A stretch of DNA of 64,000 nucleotides, from assembly GCF_016097555.1 (NCBI RefSeq), contig NC_054702.1:84121175-84185174 (forward strand). Direction: 5' to 3'. Shown here one piece after another: positions 35,801-46,620 of the stretch (the stretch's first letter is position 1; every line of letters begins with the position of its first letter). Made by a program: the position numbers and the translations under genes. The notes beneath the pieces are model-generated. The model had not been told where the DNA came from. It saw only the letters and a program-made list of their open reading frames with translations, and did not search any database. This DNA comes from Gigantopelta aegis (Eukaryota > Mollusca > Gastropoda > Neomphalida > Peltospiridae).

Positions 35801-38800
35801 CGTCTCTTGTTGGAGTTTAGTCTACCTTTAAAACAATAGACCACTTACTGGTAACTTGTTTATTATCTTGTAAGTTTTTGTCATGTCCACTTAAGCAGGT
35901 CTGATCATACTGTTATTAGAAATATGATAAAGGTGAATCTTAGCTAATATTTTACCTTTTCCAGTTTGCCATATATAGTTATAGGGAAGTTGATCCCATC
36001 TTGGCTTCCAGGTTTGCTTTCTTTCGTTGCAGTAAAACTTGTCACTTGGTAGTCTGTGTAGATTTTGCCACCAAGCTGTTGAAACGTCTTGCCATAGCTC
36101 CTGGTCACCAGACCCCAGTCCACAATGCCAGTATGTGGAGAATGGATTGCTTTTAGGCCCTGAAATATAACACTTATTCATATTACCAACACATCATACG
36201 GTTAATATGGATTAGTCCCTGAAAATAGCTGCTAATCGGGGGTAGTTTGTGTAAAATAAATATTAATATTACAAAAGTTGGTTTAAAGGTGTTTGTTCAT
36301 GTGAATTAGTCTCTTTTTTTTTATGAGTGCTACTATGGGAGGAAAAAATGATGTTAAGGGCTTTTGTGTGTAAATCAGGCCTGCAGGAATCAGGGGGTCT
36401 GTGCCCACTCCTGCCCCACCCCAAGTGAGGATGAAAACGTATGGGTGGGTTTTTTGTCCTAGTTTATATAAAAATAAAAATAAAGAGTAAAATGTTATCT
36501 CTGATCAGCAATGGCTTATCAATCTTACTTTACAGTTTGGTTCAATCTCTAATCAGCAGTGGCTTATCAATCTTACTTTACAGTTTGTTTCAATCTGTAA
36601 TCAGCAGTGGCTTATCAATCTTACTTTACAGTTTGGTTCAATCTCTAATCAGCAGTGGCTTATCAATCTTACTTTACAGTTTGGTTCAATCTCTAATCAG
36701 CAGTGGCTTATCAATCTTACTTTACAGTTTGGTTCAATCTCTAAGCAGTGGCTTATCAATCTTACTTTACAGTTTGGTTCAATCTCTAATCAGCAGTGGC
36801 TTATCAATCTTACTTTACAGTTTGGTTCAATCTCTAATCAGCAGTGGCTTATCAATCTTACTTTACAGTTTGGTTCAATCTCTAATCAGCAACGGCTTAT
36901 CAATCTTACTTTACAGTTTGGTTCAATCTCTAATCAGCAACGGCTTATCAATCTTACTTTACAGTTTGGTTCAATCTCTAATCAGCAATGGCTTATCAAT
37001 CTTACTTTACAGTTTGGTTCAATCTCTTTGATCTCAGTTGATCCAACAATTCTAAGATCTTTGACACCATTCTGAACACCTCTTTCAAACAGCTTGTCAA
37101 GTCGAGCAATTTCTTGTGGCCTTACTGCAACTATTAGCTGTAAAAAATACACAAAAAAAACATACAATTTAAATGATAGTATCCATTTTGAAATCTTAAT
37201 TGTATTAGGAGTGAAATATAATGTGTTTATGAAGTGCCATGCAGATGACTAGATCAACCCCCATTAGTATTACAAAACTGGGTTGGGGGTTTTCTGTTCC
37301 AGCAAGTGTTCCATAACTGATGTAACTAATGCCATGGTATGTGCTGTTTTGCCAGTGGTAAAGTTAATTGAAAAGTAGCCAAGTGATGGCACAAGGATCC
37401 TTTCTCTGCTTTTGATACGTGTTGTAGTGAAATATTTCTACATTCAAAAACAGTTAATTTTTCAGTAAAAACAAATATAGCTTTATAATGTCAAATGTAT
37501 CATTGTTATTTGGGTTTAGTTAAATATGTAATTATGTACTAAGCAACAAAAGAGATGCAAGATGCCAAATCATAATAAAATGTGTTGCTTTAGACAGTTA
37601 TTTGAAATATACAGAACAACACTTGATTTCAAGCTAACAAGAGGAGACTTTCTGTTTTAATACCAGGGTTTCTAGATTATGGTAGCCCCACTCCCATAGC
37701 TAGTGATATTCAGTGTTGGGCTAGTAAATAACTACTATAACTAGCCCAATGGCTAGTGGAAAAAACACCTTGTCAAATGCTGCATTTAAGTCTTATTTTG
37801 TAAATATGAATATCCTGCCCCCTCTTCCCACCCCAATCTAAGGATTTTTAAGCTCTATCTCCATCTTTATGTGACATATTTGATTATTACTACTGTATTA
37901 GTAAAACTGTATTTATTTAAAGTAGAGCTAGTGAATTTTTAATCATGGCTAGTAAAAATTTTAAATCACTGATCCCATGGCTAGTGGATTTTTATAACAT
38001 TCTAGAAGCCCTGAATACATAATATCACATCACTGGTGTAGCCAAAGGTAGAGGGGGCATGGAGGTAATGTAACATAACTCACTGACAATAAAGTTGGCC
38101 CCCACCCTTCCCCACCAATGTGGGTTCCACTCTTCCCCCAATATTTGTATTTTTGTCATTCAGTATATAATGTACCACGGCCAACCTTTCCACACTTTTT
38201 GTATGGCACTCCGAACTGGTCGCAGTACTTGTATGCGAGATCCAGGCCTTCGACACACAGCTTGGCTCTGAGAGATCCGGGGGTGTAGTAGATACCAGCA
38301 TGGATTACACCACTGTTGTGACCACTCTGGTGGGATGCTGCAATACAAACAACACCCCAACACATAAACTACAAGTTGTCAAATGAAGGCTTTATGTGTA
38401 CCTTATATCTGTGTTTACATGCGTGGTCTAGTATGTGTACCTTATATCTGTGTTTACATGCGTGGTCTAGTATGTGTACCTTATATCTGTGTTTACATGC
38501 GTGGTCTAGTATGTGTACCTTATATCTGTGTTTACATGTTGTATGGTCTAGTATGTGTACCTTATATCTGTGTTTACATGCGTGGTCTAGTATGTGTACC
38601 TTATATCTGTGTTTACATGCGTGGTCTAGTATGTGTACCTTATATCTGTGTTTACATGCGTGGTCTAGTATGTGTACCTTATATCTGTGTTTACATGTTG
38701 TATGGTCTAGTATGTGTACCTTATATCTGTGTTTACATGCGTGGTCTAGTATGTGTACCTTATATCTGTGTTTACATGCGTGGTCTAGTATGTGTACCTT

Positions 38801-41294
38801 ATATCTGTGTTTACATGTTGTATGGTCTAGTATGTGTACCTTATATCTGTGTTTACATGCGTGGTCTAGTATGTGTACCTTATATCTGTGTTTACATGTT
38901 GTATGGTCTAGTATGTGTACCTTATATCTGTGTTTACATGCGTGGTCTAGTATGTGTACCTTATATCTGTGTTTACATGTTGTATGGTCTAGTCTATCAG
39001 GTGTGTCACCAAGTTGGGTTCGTGGGTGTAAATCAACTCCCTTTTCATGATGTTTTCTTTTTTACAAATTAATCGCTCCCATACCCACTAACAACTAACC
39101 CTCTGTCCTGGATAGATAGCCCAGATAGCTGAGGTGTGTCCCTAGAGCAGCATGCTTGAACCTTAATTGGATATAAGCATAAAAATAACTTGAAATAAAA
39201 TAAATGAAATCACTCCCTTACATCTTTGTAAAAATAAGTCCGTAATACTGAAAATGTAATGTGTGTGTACATCATGTAAATAGTTGCATTCATTACGACT
39301 AGAAATGTCATAACAAATGTTATAGTACAGGCAAAATAGTGAAAGACCCATCACAAATTGCAAAAGTATTATGAAATTTGTGAATCCACAAAACAAATCT
39401 GGTAAGTTGACTGTCAGAAGCTACCTACGGGTCCTTCAGACAGATTACTTGCACAAAGATAGCAAACTTAGCAGCAACATCTTTTAGCATAAGGTTAACA
39501 ATTTTCACCTCTACTCAATGTGCCAAATTCCACTGGTTGTCCTCTACAGATTTACAACAAATTAAATTATTTGGTTGTAATTTTGTTGTGGGTATCTAGT
39601 TGAAGGTATGTTTATATTTCAAAGCAAAAGTTAATAAATAATTTATGCAATTTTGAGGTTGCACCTTCAACATATTGGGAATTCTCTCCAATAGCTGACT
39701 TTTATGTTCCTATGCCGTCTTGCTGTTTAGTTGGCTGTACATTCTTTTTAAGTATCTTTGAAAATTTTCCAAAGCAAAATGCATGTTCCTCCAAAATGTA
39801 TGACATAAATGCTGTTTAAATAGGAATGCAGAAGTGGGCTCATTTGAGTTATTTCTCGATCCAGCCAGTGCACCATGACTGGTATATCAAAGGCTGTGGT
39901 ATGTGCTATCCTATCTATGGGATGGTGCATATAAAAGATCCCTTGTTACTAATGAATTTTTTTTGCAGTTTTCCTTTTAAGACTATGTGTCAAAATTGCC
40001 AAATGTTTGACATCCAATAGCTGATGATTAATAAATCAATGTGCTCTAGTGGTGTCATTAAAACTTTAACTTTATACTAAGATTAGACAATCATCAGGCA
40101 CATTTTGTCCAGTATCACTCTTTGATTCGCTATGCATGTTGCAGAAATCACTACACAATTTAAAAACATCAAACAGTAATTGCAAATCAATTTTCAATCG
40201 ACTAGAAATATCGCTAAACAAGATTTTGAAAACAAAATGTTCCCTAATAAGGAATAAAAGTGATTTAACAGTAGTATGTTCTCATGCACATAAGCCAAAG
40301 ATGTGTCTTTTTTTTTTTTTAATTTGGTACCCAGAAGAAACCCTCTTCTTTTTTTTCAGTCAGTTATAAAACTTATATATAAATACAGTGGCGTAGGAAG
40401 GTGCCAAAAAGTGGGGGGCACTTTATATTTACACACAATTACACTATTATAAAGCAAATAAAAAGCAAAATATCTGAAAAGTAGGGGGGGGGGGGGGGGG
40501 CATGTACATATATTTAAATGCTCGATATTGCTGCTTTAATTGGCCGATCGGTACTTTACCTAATCCCTTTTCCTTTTCAACTACAGCAACTGACAGTGCA
40601 GGATGTCTCATGAGTAATTCCCGAGCCGTTGCCATGCCAACAATACCTCCACCGACAATAATAACATCATGTTCGCTCTTTGAAGACCTGAAACACACCA
40701 AATATATAAAGTTATTAGCGATTTCTTAAATTATTAATATAATTAAACCCAAAAGGTGCCCCACACCTCTTGCAGTAAGTTTTACGATTATATGAAACGT
40801 CGCTGGAAATGACACTGACAATTAACAGCAAATATTTAATGCAAATTACTTCGATGACTTCGCTCGGCAAAATATATAATTATTTATTAATTTACTGGCT
40901 TGTAATATGGAATGGTTTGAATTTAAAGTTTTCAGAAATGGCACAACTGAAGCCATGTTACTACAAGTATTGCTCATTGTAGAGCATTGTTGTTTTCATT
41001 TATTTTTGCAAGTTGTCGCAAACCAGTCGATTGCTAGTAAAACAATGAGGCCTGAATTGGGAAAATAAAATGTTTCGCCCCAGAATATTTGCTAGGCTGT
41101 AGCCTACATTTTTATTTTACATCTACGTAGGCCTATATATGTATAATGTATCCTTGTTTCACCTCCAATACAGCTGATTTATACCTTTTTTCATTGTCTG
41201 ATACGTCAAAAGCTGTAGAGAAATGTTTAAAGGGAAAGGCAGCGGATCTATGAGGTTTAAGATCACCACAACGTACCCCTTCCTTGTTAACCAT
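29842..41294 (-). CDS. L2HGDH: L-2-hydroxyglutarate dehydrogenase, mitochondrial
   Basis: Nine minus-strand exons in transcript order: 41294-41185, 40687-40560, 38337-38186, 37137-37006, 36159-35956, 33772-33605, 32804-32647, 31241-31110, 30037-29842. All phases agree and the product is 459 residues, close to the human 463. The enzyme oxidises L-2-hydroxyglutarate to 2-oxoglutarate with FAD in mitochondria, a metabolite-repair role. Residues 1-36 are basic and hydroxylated without acids early on ([14 protein letters not shown]), fitting a targeting peptide. The FAD-binding [18 protein letters not shown] follows in exon 2. [39 protein letters not shown] and [20 protein letters not shown] are family signatures. 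The C-terminus has [20 protein letters not shown]. No break is seen. The donors of exons 4 and 7 are duplicated in tandem arrays. The start is the ATG at 41294; no nearer ATG fits. Confidence 0.96.
30298..30768. mobile_element. MITE with gtgaaatgacaaa ends
   Basis: Left end cgtgaaatgacaaacggtcg and right end ggttttgtcatttcaccca are inverted repeats. gtcgtaactacac and its complement recur as sub-terminal motifs. It lies in the last L2HGDH intron. Confidence 0.82.
31672..32704 (-). repeat. 73-bp minisatellite built on the exon 7 donor of L2HGDH (array B)
   Basis: About 14 copies of a 73-bp unit. On the minus strand each unit is the last ~55 bases of exon 7 (encoding [15 protein letters not shown]) followed by AG|GTATGATACAG and a few intron bases. 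The rightmost copy (32647-32704) is the true exon end. Some units carry internal deletions (about 32080, 32510), and base changes are concentrated at a few sites. Confidence 0.97.
33330..33380. repeat. Short SINE-related repeat fragment
   Basis: Contains cacccaacagcctatgtatt and catgctggggtgtcg, the same pair as at 5225 and 63780. Confidence 0.5.
33977..34637. repeat. 61-bp minisatellite (array G)
   Basis: About 11 copies of a unit with cctagatctgcctctgcaat, ctgtttaacagacatctaac and gggagtataaaaggggggtc parts. The G run length and gtaccc/gtcccc alternate between units in a pattern suggesting higher-order duplication of about three units. It lies in L2HGDH intron 5. Confidence 0.96.
34638..35955. 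other. L2HGDH intron 5, right part: probable old transposon remnants
   Basis: No exon seen. gcgcagccattttgtacc (about 34775), ctgacgtcacttcgcccc and acaaaatggctgcccc (35620-35690) look like pieces of MITE-type elements, but no complete ends were matched. Confidence 0.4.
36497..37027 (-). repeat. 48-bp minisatellite built on the exon 4 donor of L2HGDH (array C)
   Basis: Eleven copies of a 48-bp unit. On the minus strand each has gagattgaaccaaactgtaa plus a, then the donor GTAAGATTG, then gctgattag just before the next exon-like segment. The rightmost copy is the true 3' end of exon 4 (…EIEPNCK, donor at 37005). One unit near 36744 has lost 3 bp. Because 48 is a multiple of 3, a long plus-strand reading frame crosses it, an artefact. 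Confidence 0.97.
37662..38015 (+). mobile_element. Dispersed 'actagcc' repeat, plus copy
   Basis: Second plus-oriented copy of the element at 23524-23876, with the same ends (ccagggtttctag at the left, attctagaagccctg at the right). Those ends form terminal inverted repeats (agggtttctag and ctagaagccct). Confidence 0.8.
38393..38993. repeat. 39/42-bp minisatellite next to an L2HGDH acceptor (array H)
   Basis: About 15 copies of atgtgtaccttatatctgtg plus tttacatgcgtggtctagt. In five copies gcg is replaced by ttgtat (42 bp). Lengths divisible by 3 leave two long plus-strand frames open, which are artefacts. It ends about 55 bp upstream (in transcript sense) of the exon 3 acceptor at 38338, so it borders the branch-point region. 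Confidence 0.96.
39837..40072 (+). mobile_element. SINE, type B tail, plus, head truncated
   Basis: Begins inside the core (ttatttctcgatccagccag) and ends gtgctctagtggtgtcatta aaac. L2HGDH intron 2. Confidence 0.85.
40386..40502. repeat. 'gtaggaaggtgccaaaaagt' repeat with long G run
   Basis: Same opening word as at 14787 and 28828, followed here by a G homopolymer (about 40485-40500). Confidence 0.6.
40560..40687 (-). CDS. L2HGDH: L2HGDH exon 2, FAD-binding Rossmann motif
   Basis: Encodes [20 protein letters not shown] and onward to EKEKGL. The GxGxxG-type VGGGIVG loop is intact. The donor is GTAAAG at 40559. A poly-G run on the plus strand lies 60 bp into the intron. Confidence 0.96.
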
Positions 41295-41354
41295 GCGTGT
41301 ATGCCATATATAATTATAATAACACAGAACTAAGTACTAAATCAATCCAAACAG

Positions 41355-42073
41355 TCATAGGCGTACGGGCTTTTAAAAAATGTGTAGGGGGTGGGGACAG
41401 GCAGGTTTTTGCCCAAATTGAACAAAAAAATCCCAAATCTACGGTGGCTGATTTCCGCCAAACAAACTTACAACTTTTTAGTACAGCATTATAATGCCCT
41501 ATACAGCGTTATAACGCCTTATTTTACGGCATTACAACGCTCTAATTTAGGGCTTTGTAATGCCGTAAAATAAGGCGTTATAACGCTGTATAGGGCATTA
41601 TAATGCTGTATATGGCTTTATAAGGCCGTACTAAAAAGTTGCAATCTTATATTATGTTTACTCACACCTTCCTACCACAAATAAATAGTTTTAGTACGGC
41701 GTTTTAATGCCGTAATAGGGCATTATAACGTATTACAGCGTTATAATGCCCTCTTACGGCGTTATAATGCACTATTACTGCATTATAACGCCCTATTTTA
41801 CGGCATATTAACGCCATTCGGGCAAAAGTTATATATTCGGGCAAAATGTGTTAAACTGAGACCTTTTTACCATATATTTCCATCATTCTACTCTTAAAAT
41901 GTAGTTGTCATCCATATAAAAATGCGTTGTGATTCGTTTGTAACCATAGTTGTTTATTGCTAATATGAATAAATGTTATCCTGATTCGGGGCATTTTTGT
42001 TTAATTCGGTAAAAATCCAGCTTGACCACCCCCACCCCTACCCCACCAAAATGGGAGCTTGTACGCCTATGCC
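41355..42073. mobile_element. MITE-like element with internal palindrome array
   Basis: The ends are inverted repeats: gtcataggcgtacgggc and gcttgtacgcctatgcc. Between 41480 and 41815 it holds many copies of short palindromic words such as gcattataatgc, gcgttataacgc and ggcgttataatgc, in paired orientation (for example 41500-41560 against 41560-41610). It lies 60 bp upstream of the L2HGDH start codon. Confidence 0.85.
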
Positions 42074-42269
42074 CATATGAACTAGTACATCAATGCTGTC
42101 TGACATCAACGTCTAATAAATTCTATCTACATAACATTACATTAAGGCACCAATTAGTTGCATGAGACCCTCCCTGTCAGGCTGATTCAGTATGTTTAGA
42201 TGACCCATTATCGCATATGTTTTTAATATTTAATTAATATATATACTTCATATATCTCCCAGTGTTGTT

Positions 42270-42273
<4 letters not shown>

Positions 42274-42308
<35 letters not shown>

Positions 42309-42342
42309 CACACACATGCGCGCGCGCACGCACGCACACACA
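42274..42342. repeat. (CA)n / (CG-CA) microsatellite
   Basis: Alternating purine-pyrimidine tract acacac then cgcgcgcacgcacgcacaca. Confidence 0.9.
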
Positions 42343-42445
42343 TGTGTATGTAAGCATGTATATGTAGTATATGTATTGTAAGATCACCGGGCGTTCTTGC
42401 AAGAGATTATACAGTGAGGGAGTCTGCAGCATCTCCATGGGTCTC

Positions 42446-42828
42446 ACCGGCGTCGTGGTTAGGCCACCGGTCTACAGGCTGGTAGATACTGGGTTCGGAT
42501 CCCAGTCGAGGCATGGAATTTTTAATCCAGATACCGACTCCAAACCCTGAGTGAGTGCTCCGCAAGGCTCAGTGGGTAGGTGTCAACCACTTGCACCGAC
42601 CAGTGATCCATAACTGGTTCAACAAAGGCCATGGTTTGTGCTATCCTGCCTGTGGGAAGCGCAGATAAAAGATCCCTTGCTGCTAATCGGAAAGAGTAGC
42701 CCATGAAGTGGCGACAGCGGGTTTCCTCTCAAAATCTGTGTGGTCCTTAAGCATATGTCTGACGCCATATAACCGTAAATAAAATGTGTTGAGTGCGTCA
42801 TTAAATAAAACATTTCTTTCTTTCTTTC
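42446..42828 (+). mobile_element. tRNA-derived SINE, type C head, plus, full length
   Basis: Starts accggcgtcgtggttaggcc, B box gggttcggatccca, and ends gagtgcgtcattaaataaaa followed by cattt and (ctttctttct). Best preserved type C copy in the window. Confidence 0.94.
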
Positions 42829-42969
42829 TCCATGGGTCTCTGTGTACGCCCTTGCACGCCTGACATCCTAACAGTCCTTTGTCGATTATAAAGCTGATCT
42901 GACCCACGATACCATAACAAACGATTGGCGGTAGTAATGGAGTGAAGTAGACGGCTGCAGGTGTTTCTT

Positions 42970-43148
42970 AACAAAAAAGCTTGTTTTCTTTAACATCATC
43001 ACGAGAGCACATTGACTTATTAATCATCGGCTATTGAATGTCAAACATTTGATAATTTGACATAATATCATAGACTTAGAGAGGAAACCCGCTTAGTAGC
43101 AAGGGATCTTTTATATGCACCATCCCACAGACAGGTTAGCATAAATTA
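42970..43148 (-). mobile_element. SINE, type B tail, minus, cut by another element
   Basis: Tail and part of the core are present up to cacagacaggttagcataaa. The sequence then switches to the repeat at 43150. Confidence 0.8.
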
Positions 43149-43149
43149 C

Positions 43150-43625
43150 GAGTGGGGTCATATTTAGCCGCCCCGTGACCATTTTTCGGGGACCAAAGTT
43201 TGAAGGTGGATTTTAAGTCTTTGGGACCTTTAGAAAAAAATTAGCCCCCATGTACCTCGCGAAAGTTTCGACTAACTCCACCAGAGGGCCAAATCCATGA
43301 TGGCCGCCGGCGACTATACTGGAAATCGAAAATCGCCATGTCTCACTTAATATGCGAGTTAGAATCACTAAGAAGGTGTCTATTTCCATTATCCTGATGG
43401 TGCCTAATCTCCTGGTGGGGTTATGTTTGCAATTTGAGGTCATCTTTACATTCAAATCCAAGATGGCCGTTGTCCACCATACTGATAATTTAAAAAACAG
43501 ATAAACTCTTGAAATATTTTGGCTAAATGATAAATGAAGTGTCTATTAATTTTTTTGCACAAAATTAGAATATACAATATTTTGGTGAGTTTATTTTTGC
43601 AATATCAAGTCATCTTGATCTTCAG
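43150..43625 (+). mobile_element. Dispersed repeat of about 470 bp, plus copy
   Basis: Shares ordered blocks with 51425-51893 in opposite orientation: gtggggtcatattt, ccatgtacctcgcgaaag, ggaaatcgaaaatcgccat and aagatggccgttgtccacca. A minus-strand frame of 82 codons is chance. Class unknown. Confidence 0.75.
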
Positions 43626-43629
43626 TGAT

Positions 43630-43690
43630 CTTCAAATTTCTGACGCCATATAACCGTAAAATAAAATGTGTTGAGTGCGTCGTTAAAGCA
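43630..43690 (+). mobile_element. SINE type A tail fragment
   Basis: tctgacgccatataaccgta then gttgagtgcgtcgttaaa, only the last about 55 bp of a SINE. Confidence 0.85.
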
Positions 43691-43866
43691 AACTACCGTG
43701 GTAGATTATGTATTCTCAAAAGTTCGAGGAGGCCGATAGGACTGCAAAGGGGATTTATTTGAACTTCCTCAATTTTAGGAAGCAATCACAAAATTCGAAA
43801 ATGGCACGTCACACATAATTATAGAGCGGCAAGGCGCTGCATTTGCATTAGTCCAGTATATGTCCA

Positions 43867-43867
<1 letters not shown>

Positions 43868-43950
<83 letters not shown>
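43868..43950. repeat. (TA)n microsatellite
   Basis: About 40 uninterrupted TA dinucleotides. Confidence 0.98.
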
Positions 43951-44169
43951 GAAAGTTATATATAACGGCACGCCAGCACATGATATTTTTAATGCCTTCT
44001 AGCCTATACTTGAATAGACAAAAATGATTCCTAATAAAACTCGCCATTTTATTGACACTGGTACTCAAACATGTGTTATTCTTAGTAATACACTGTAGGC
44101 GAACAGTCAAATTCACAAAATTAGATTTCATTGTTGATAATGTAAACATTTTGTAATAAAACATTTATC

Positions 44170-45100
44170 TGATAAAAACAATGTATCGATTTACTCAGGC
44201 AACACATATAACGTGTGGTACCTTGCATTTTATTTTACCAGCAAAACGTAGGGTGTCTCGTGGCATTTGAGATAAAATAAATGTGTTAATTAGAAATCCC
44301 CAATTTTGTAGAAAGTAAAGTTTGTATTTTTAAATTTTGTCTTAAACAAAGTTCAACCTCAGGTGAACTGTAGATGCATTGCAATGGTACATTAAATGGA
44401 ATTAATTTACTGGCATAGTTTTAACATGGTATGTGCACAAATATTTCACAAATTGCGTGCTAATTATTAGAGTGATTATAAAAGTGTTTTGGTCATGTTG
44501 GATTCTGGATTTATGTTCTACTTGTAGTATTATTAGCACCAGTGTACAGTACACACAGGAGAAGGGCTGGTAGGTGTTTTACTATGGCTAGTGAATTGTT
44601 AAAATCACCTATTCCATGTTCAGTGCATTGTTTTGTTTTTAAATCCTCAAACTCTAGGCGTTTGGTGCTTGTGGATAGTTGTGTATTTAACTGTTCCTCC
44701 ATGAATTCAATATGGCGGAGGTGGGAAAGTGTGTGTCCTGGATCGTGACTATGTGGATCTACAAAACAAAGCTGGCTATGACACAGCACAACTCGAAACG
44801 AATCCGGCAAGTGATGTCTTGCAATCTGAGCTGGATTATTATCACATCTGCGTGCATGTACAGGGATGAACTACTCTACTAGTCTTATCATATATAAATT
44901 GCAAATACATTGCGGTAACTGTAGATTAAAAAAAATAATAATTCAGGTATAGTTATCCCTAATTAAAACACTAATTAAAATGTGCAACTTCCTAATTTTG
45001 AAGTAATGTCCGTGCTCATTAGGCTATGTCAAGTCATGTGGCGAACAGCACGTGCGTGTTTGCACACGGTTAATAGTTCTACCCAGCTACCATTAAACTG
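44170..45100. other. Intergenic, no gene supported
   Basis: caatatggcggaggtggg at about 44710 looks like a start context. The 98-codon minus frame and the short plus frame show no family similarity, and I see no splice-supported continuation. Confidence 0.4.
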
Positions 45101-45108
45101 CTGCCAGC

Positions 45109-45200
45109 TCGAGTCACCTCCAGTCCATATTGATGTGTAGGGGAACTTCATATCCTGTAGGGGAACTACATAATAAGGGAAGGGCTGAAGGTGACTCGAG
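45109..45200. mobile_element. Short foldback element, gctcgagtcacct ends
   Basis: gctcgagtcacctccag at the left and ctgaaggtgactcgagc at the right are inverted repeats. The middle has two tgtaggggaact copies. Confidence 0.75.
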
Positions 45201-45270
45201 CAATTAGATTGCGTGTCGATGTTACTTTATTATTTACGATTGAACAACGGGACCATTCAACAAATTTTAC

Positions 45271-45550
45271 CAGCCACGGCGGAATCAAGCAGACATTGGG
45301 GGTGGGGTGGGGTGGAGGGGGGCGATACCGATAGAAGGTGGGAAGAATGTTTTAGGGGGTTTGGGGGTATACTCCCCCGTAAACTTTTGAAAATTAGATG
45401 GCCTAAAATGCAATTTCCTGCATTCTAGAAGTAAAATTCATCTCTACCTTGAGATTTACTACAATATCTTTGATTCAGAATTATTGGTGGGGGCCGTGCA
45501 TTTTTACGTAACGCTCTCTCTGGGGGGTGGGAGGGGGGGGGGGGGTCGTG
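45271..45550. mobile_element. MITE-like element with G-rich tracts (partner at 59.3 kb)
   Basis: ccacggcggaatcaagcag, gtatactcccccgtaaactt, gcattctagaagtaaaattc and gaattattggtgggggcc correspond to inverted blocks at 59296-59561. A G homopolymer follows at 45530-45545. Confidence 0.65.
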
Positions 45551-45877
45551 GGATGCGTTTCTATACCGCTTTTGACCGAAACATATATTTCAAAAATATA
45601 TAACTTGAAAGGGCTTGGATGATGAAAAAAGAATCGGGTTACTACATTTTGATATCAGTATAACCGGCTTGCTGAAGCTCGCCTGTTACACTGTTTACAC
45701 TGTTATCTAAATCTCGTCAAACAACCACGTTATCAAAACGTAGAAACCTGATATTCTATATTTTATTGTGATAGTGGTCTCACAGGAACAAAACGTTACA
45801 TGAGAGAGCAGGTATTAAAAGTGCAAGATTTTGCATAACGTATTGTTGACTGGCCACAAAGATCAACAACAAGTTTT

Positions 45878-45950
45878 TTCTTTCTTTTTAAAGACACCAG
45901 TAGAGCACATTAATATATTAATCAGCGGCTATTGGATGTCAAAATTTATT
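45878..45950 (-). mobile_element. SINE type B tail fragment, minus
   Basis: aaagacaccagtagagcaca and cggctattggatgtcaaa only. Confidence 0.65.
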
Positions 45951-46594
45951 ATTATACAGAGATCAGGAAGTTGGTGTTGTATCTGAGGAGTTTGATCTGC
46001 TTAATAATTTACTTCTTAGTACAAACAAGCCTATGTCCCTGGTAATCCCCATGTTCCTCCATTGGTGAAGTGAGTTTCAAGGGGATTTTATTTTTCATAT
46101 AGCCTTTCTTTACAAACGCCAGGTCCTGCTGATTTTTGTGGTATCAAAGTATGCAGTTGTTAATTTTTTTTCGCAGTAACATGCACCTAAAAGTGTGAAG
46201 CCTGTCCATCCTCTTGTGACAGGTTTTAGGTGAACCTGTCAAATGGATTGCAGTAAAATCACGTAGAAACCTTTTAGAAAATTATATACAATGACCTTGA
46301 TATTTGACCCTGACCTTACAAGTCGTTCTGAAACTACTCTTTACATGAGGATTTTGTGGTGTTTGATGTGAACAGCAATACCTAGAAATCTAACGTAAAT
46401 GTTTTACTGGTAATGACTTAAAATCATTTAGCACGTGATAGTGATATCTGTTGAATGATTTGTAAAAAACTACTTTGAATGTTTTGTTTTTATGTAGGTA
46501 ATTTTGACCTTTGACCTAATGACCAAACCCTATTATATGTTACTATCTAGCACTAAGGTCGTGCAGAAGACAACTGAGGTCAGTTTGTTACATG

Positions 46595-46620
46595 GGGGGG
46601 GGGGGGGGGGGGAGGGGGCA
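46595..46620 (+). repeat. G homopolymer run
   Basis: About 18 consecutive G then agggggc, a potential quadruplex. It lies inside the half-site-rich block. Confidence 0.95.

Noticed and set aside
36441-37031. 196-codon plus-strand frame with [14 protein letters not shown] repeats
   Set aside because: Translation of the antisense of array C (48-bp unit). No start context and no family.
38376-39072. Two long plus-strand open frames (about 225 codons)
   Set aside because: They are translations of array H, whose unit lengths (39/42) are divisible by 3. The region is an L2HGDH intron on the other strand.
43213-43461. 82-codon minus frame as a possible L2HGDH first exon
   Set aside because: It lies in a dispersed repeat also present inverted at 51.5 kb. 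A better first exon with correct phase is 41294-41185.
44511-44810. 98-codon minus frame and the atggcggaggtggg start on plus
   Set aside because: No family similarity, no matching splice partners.
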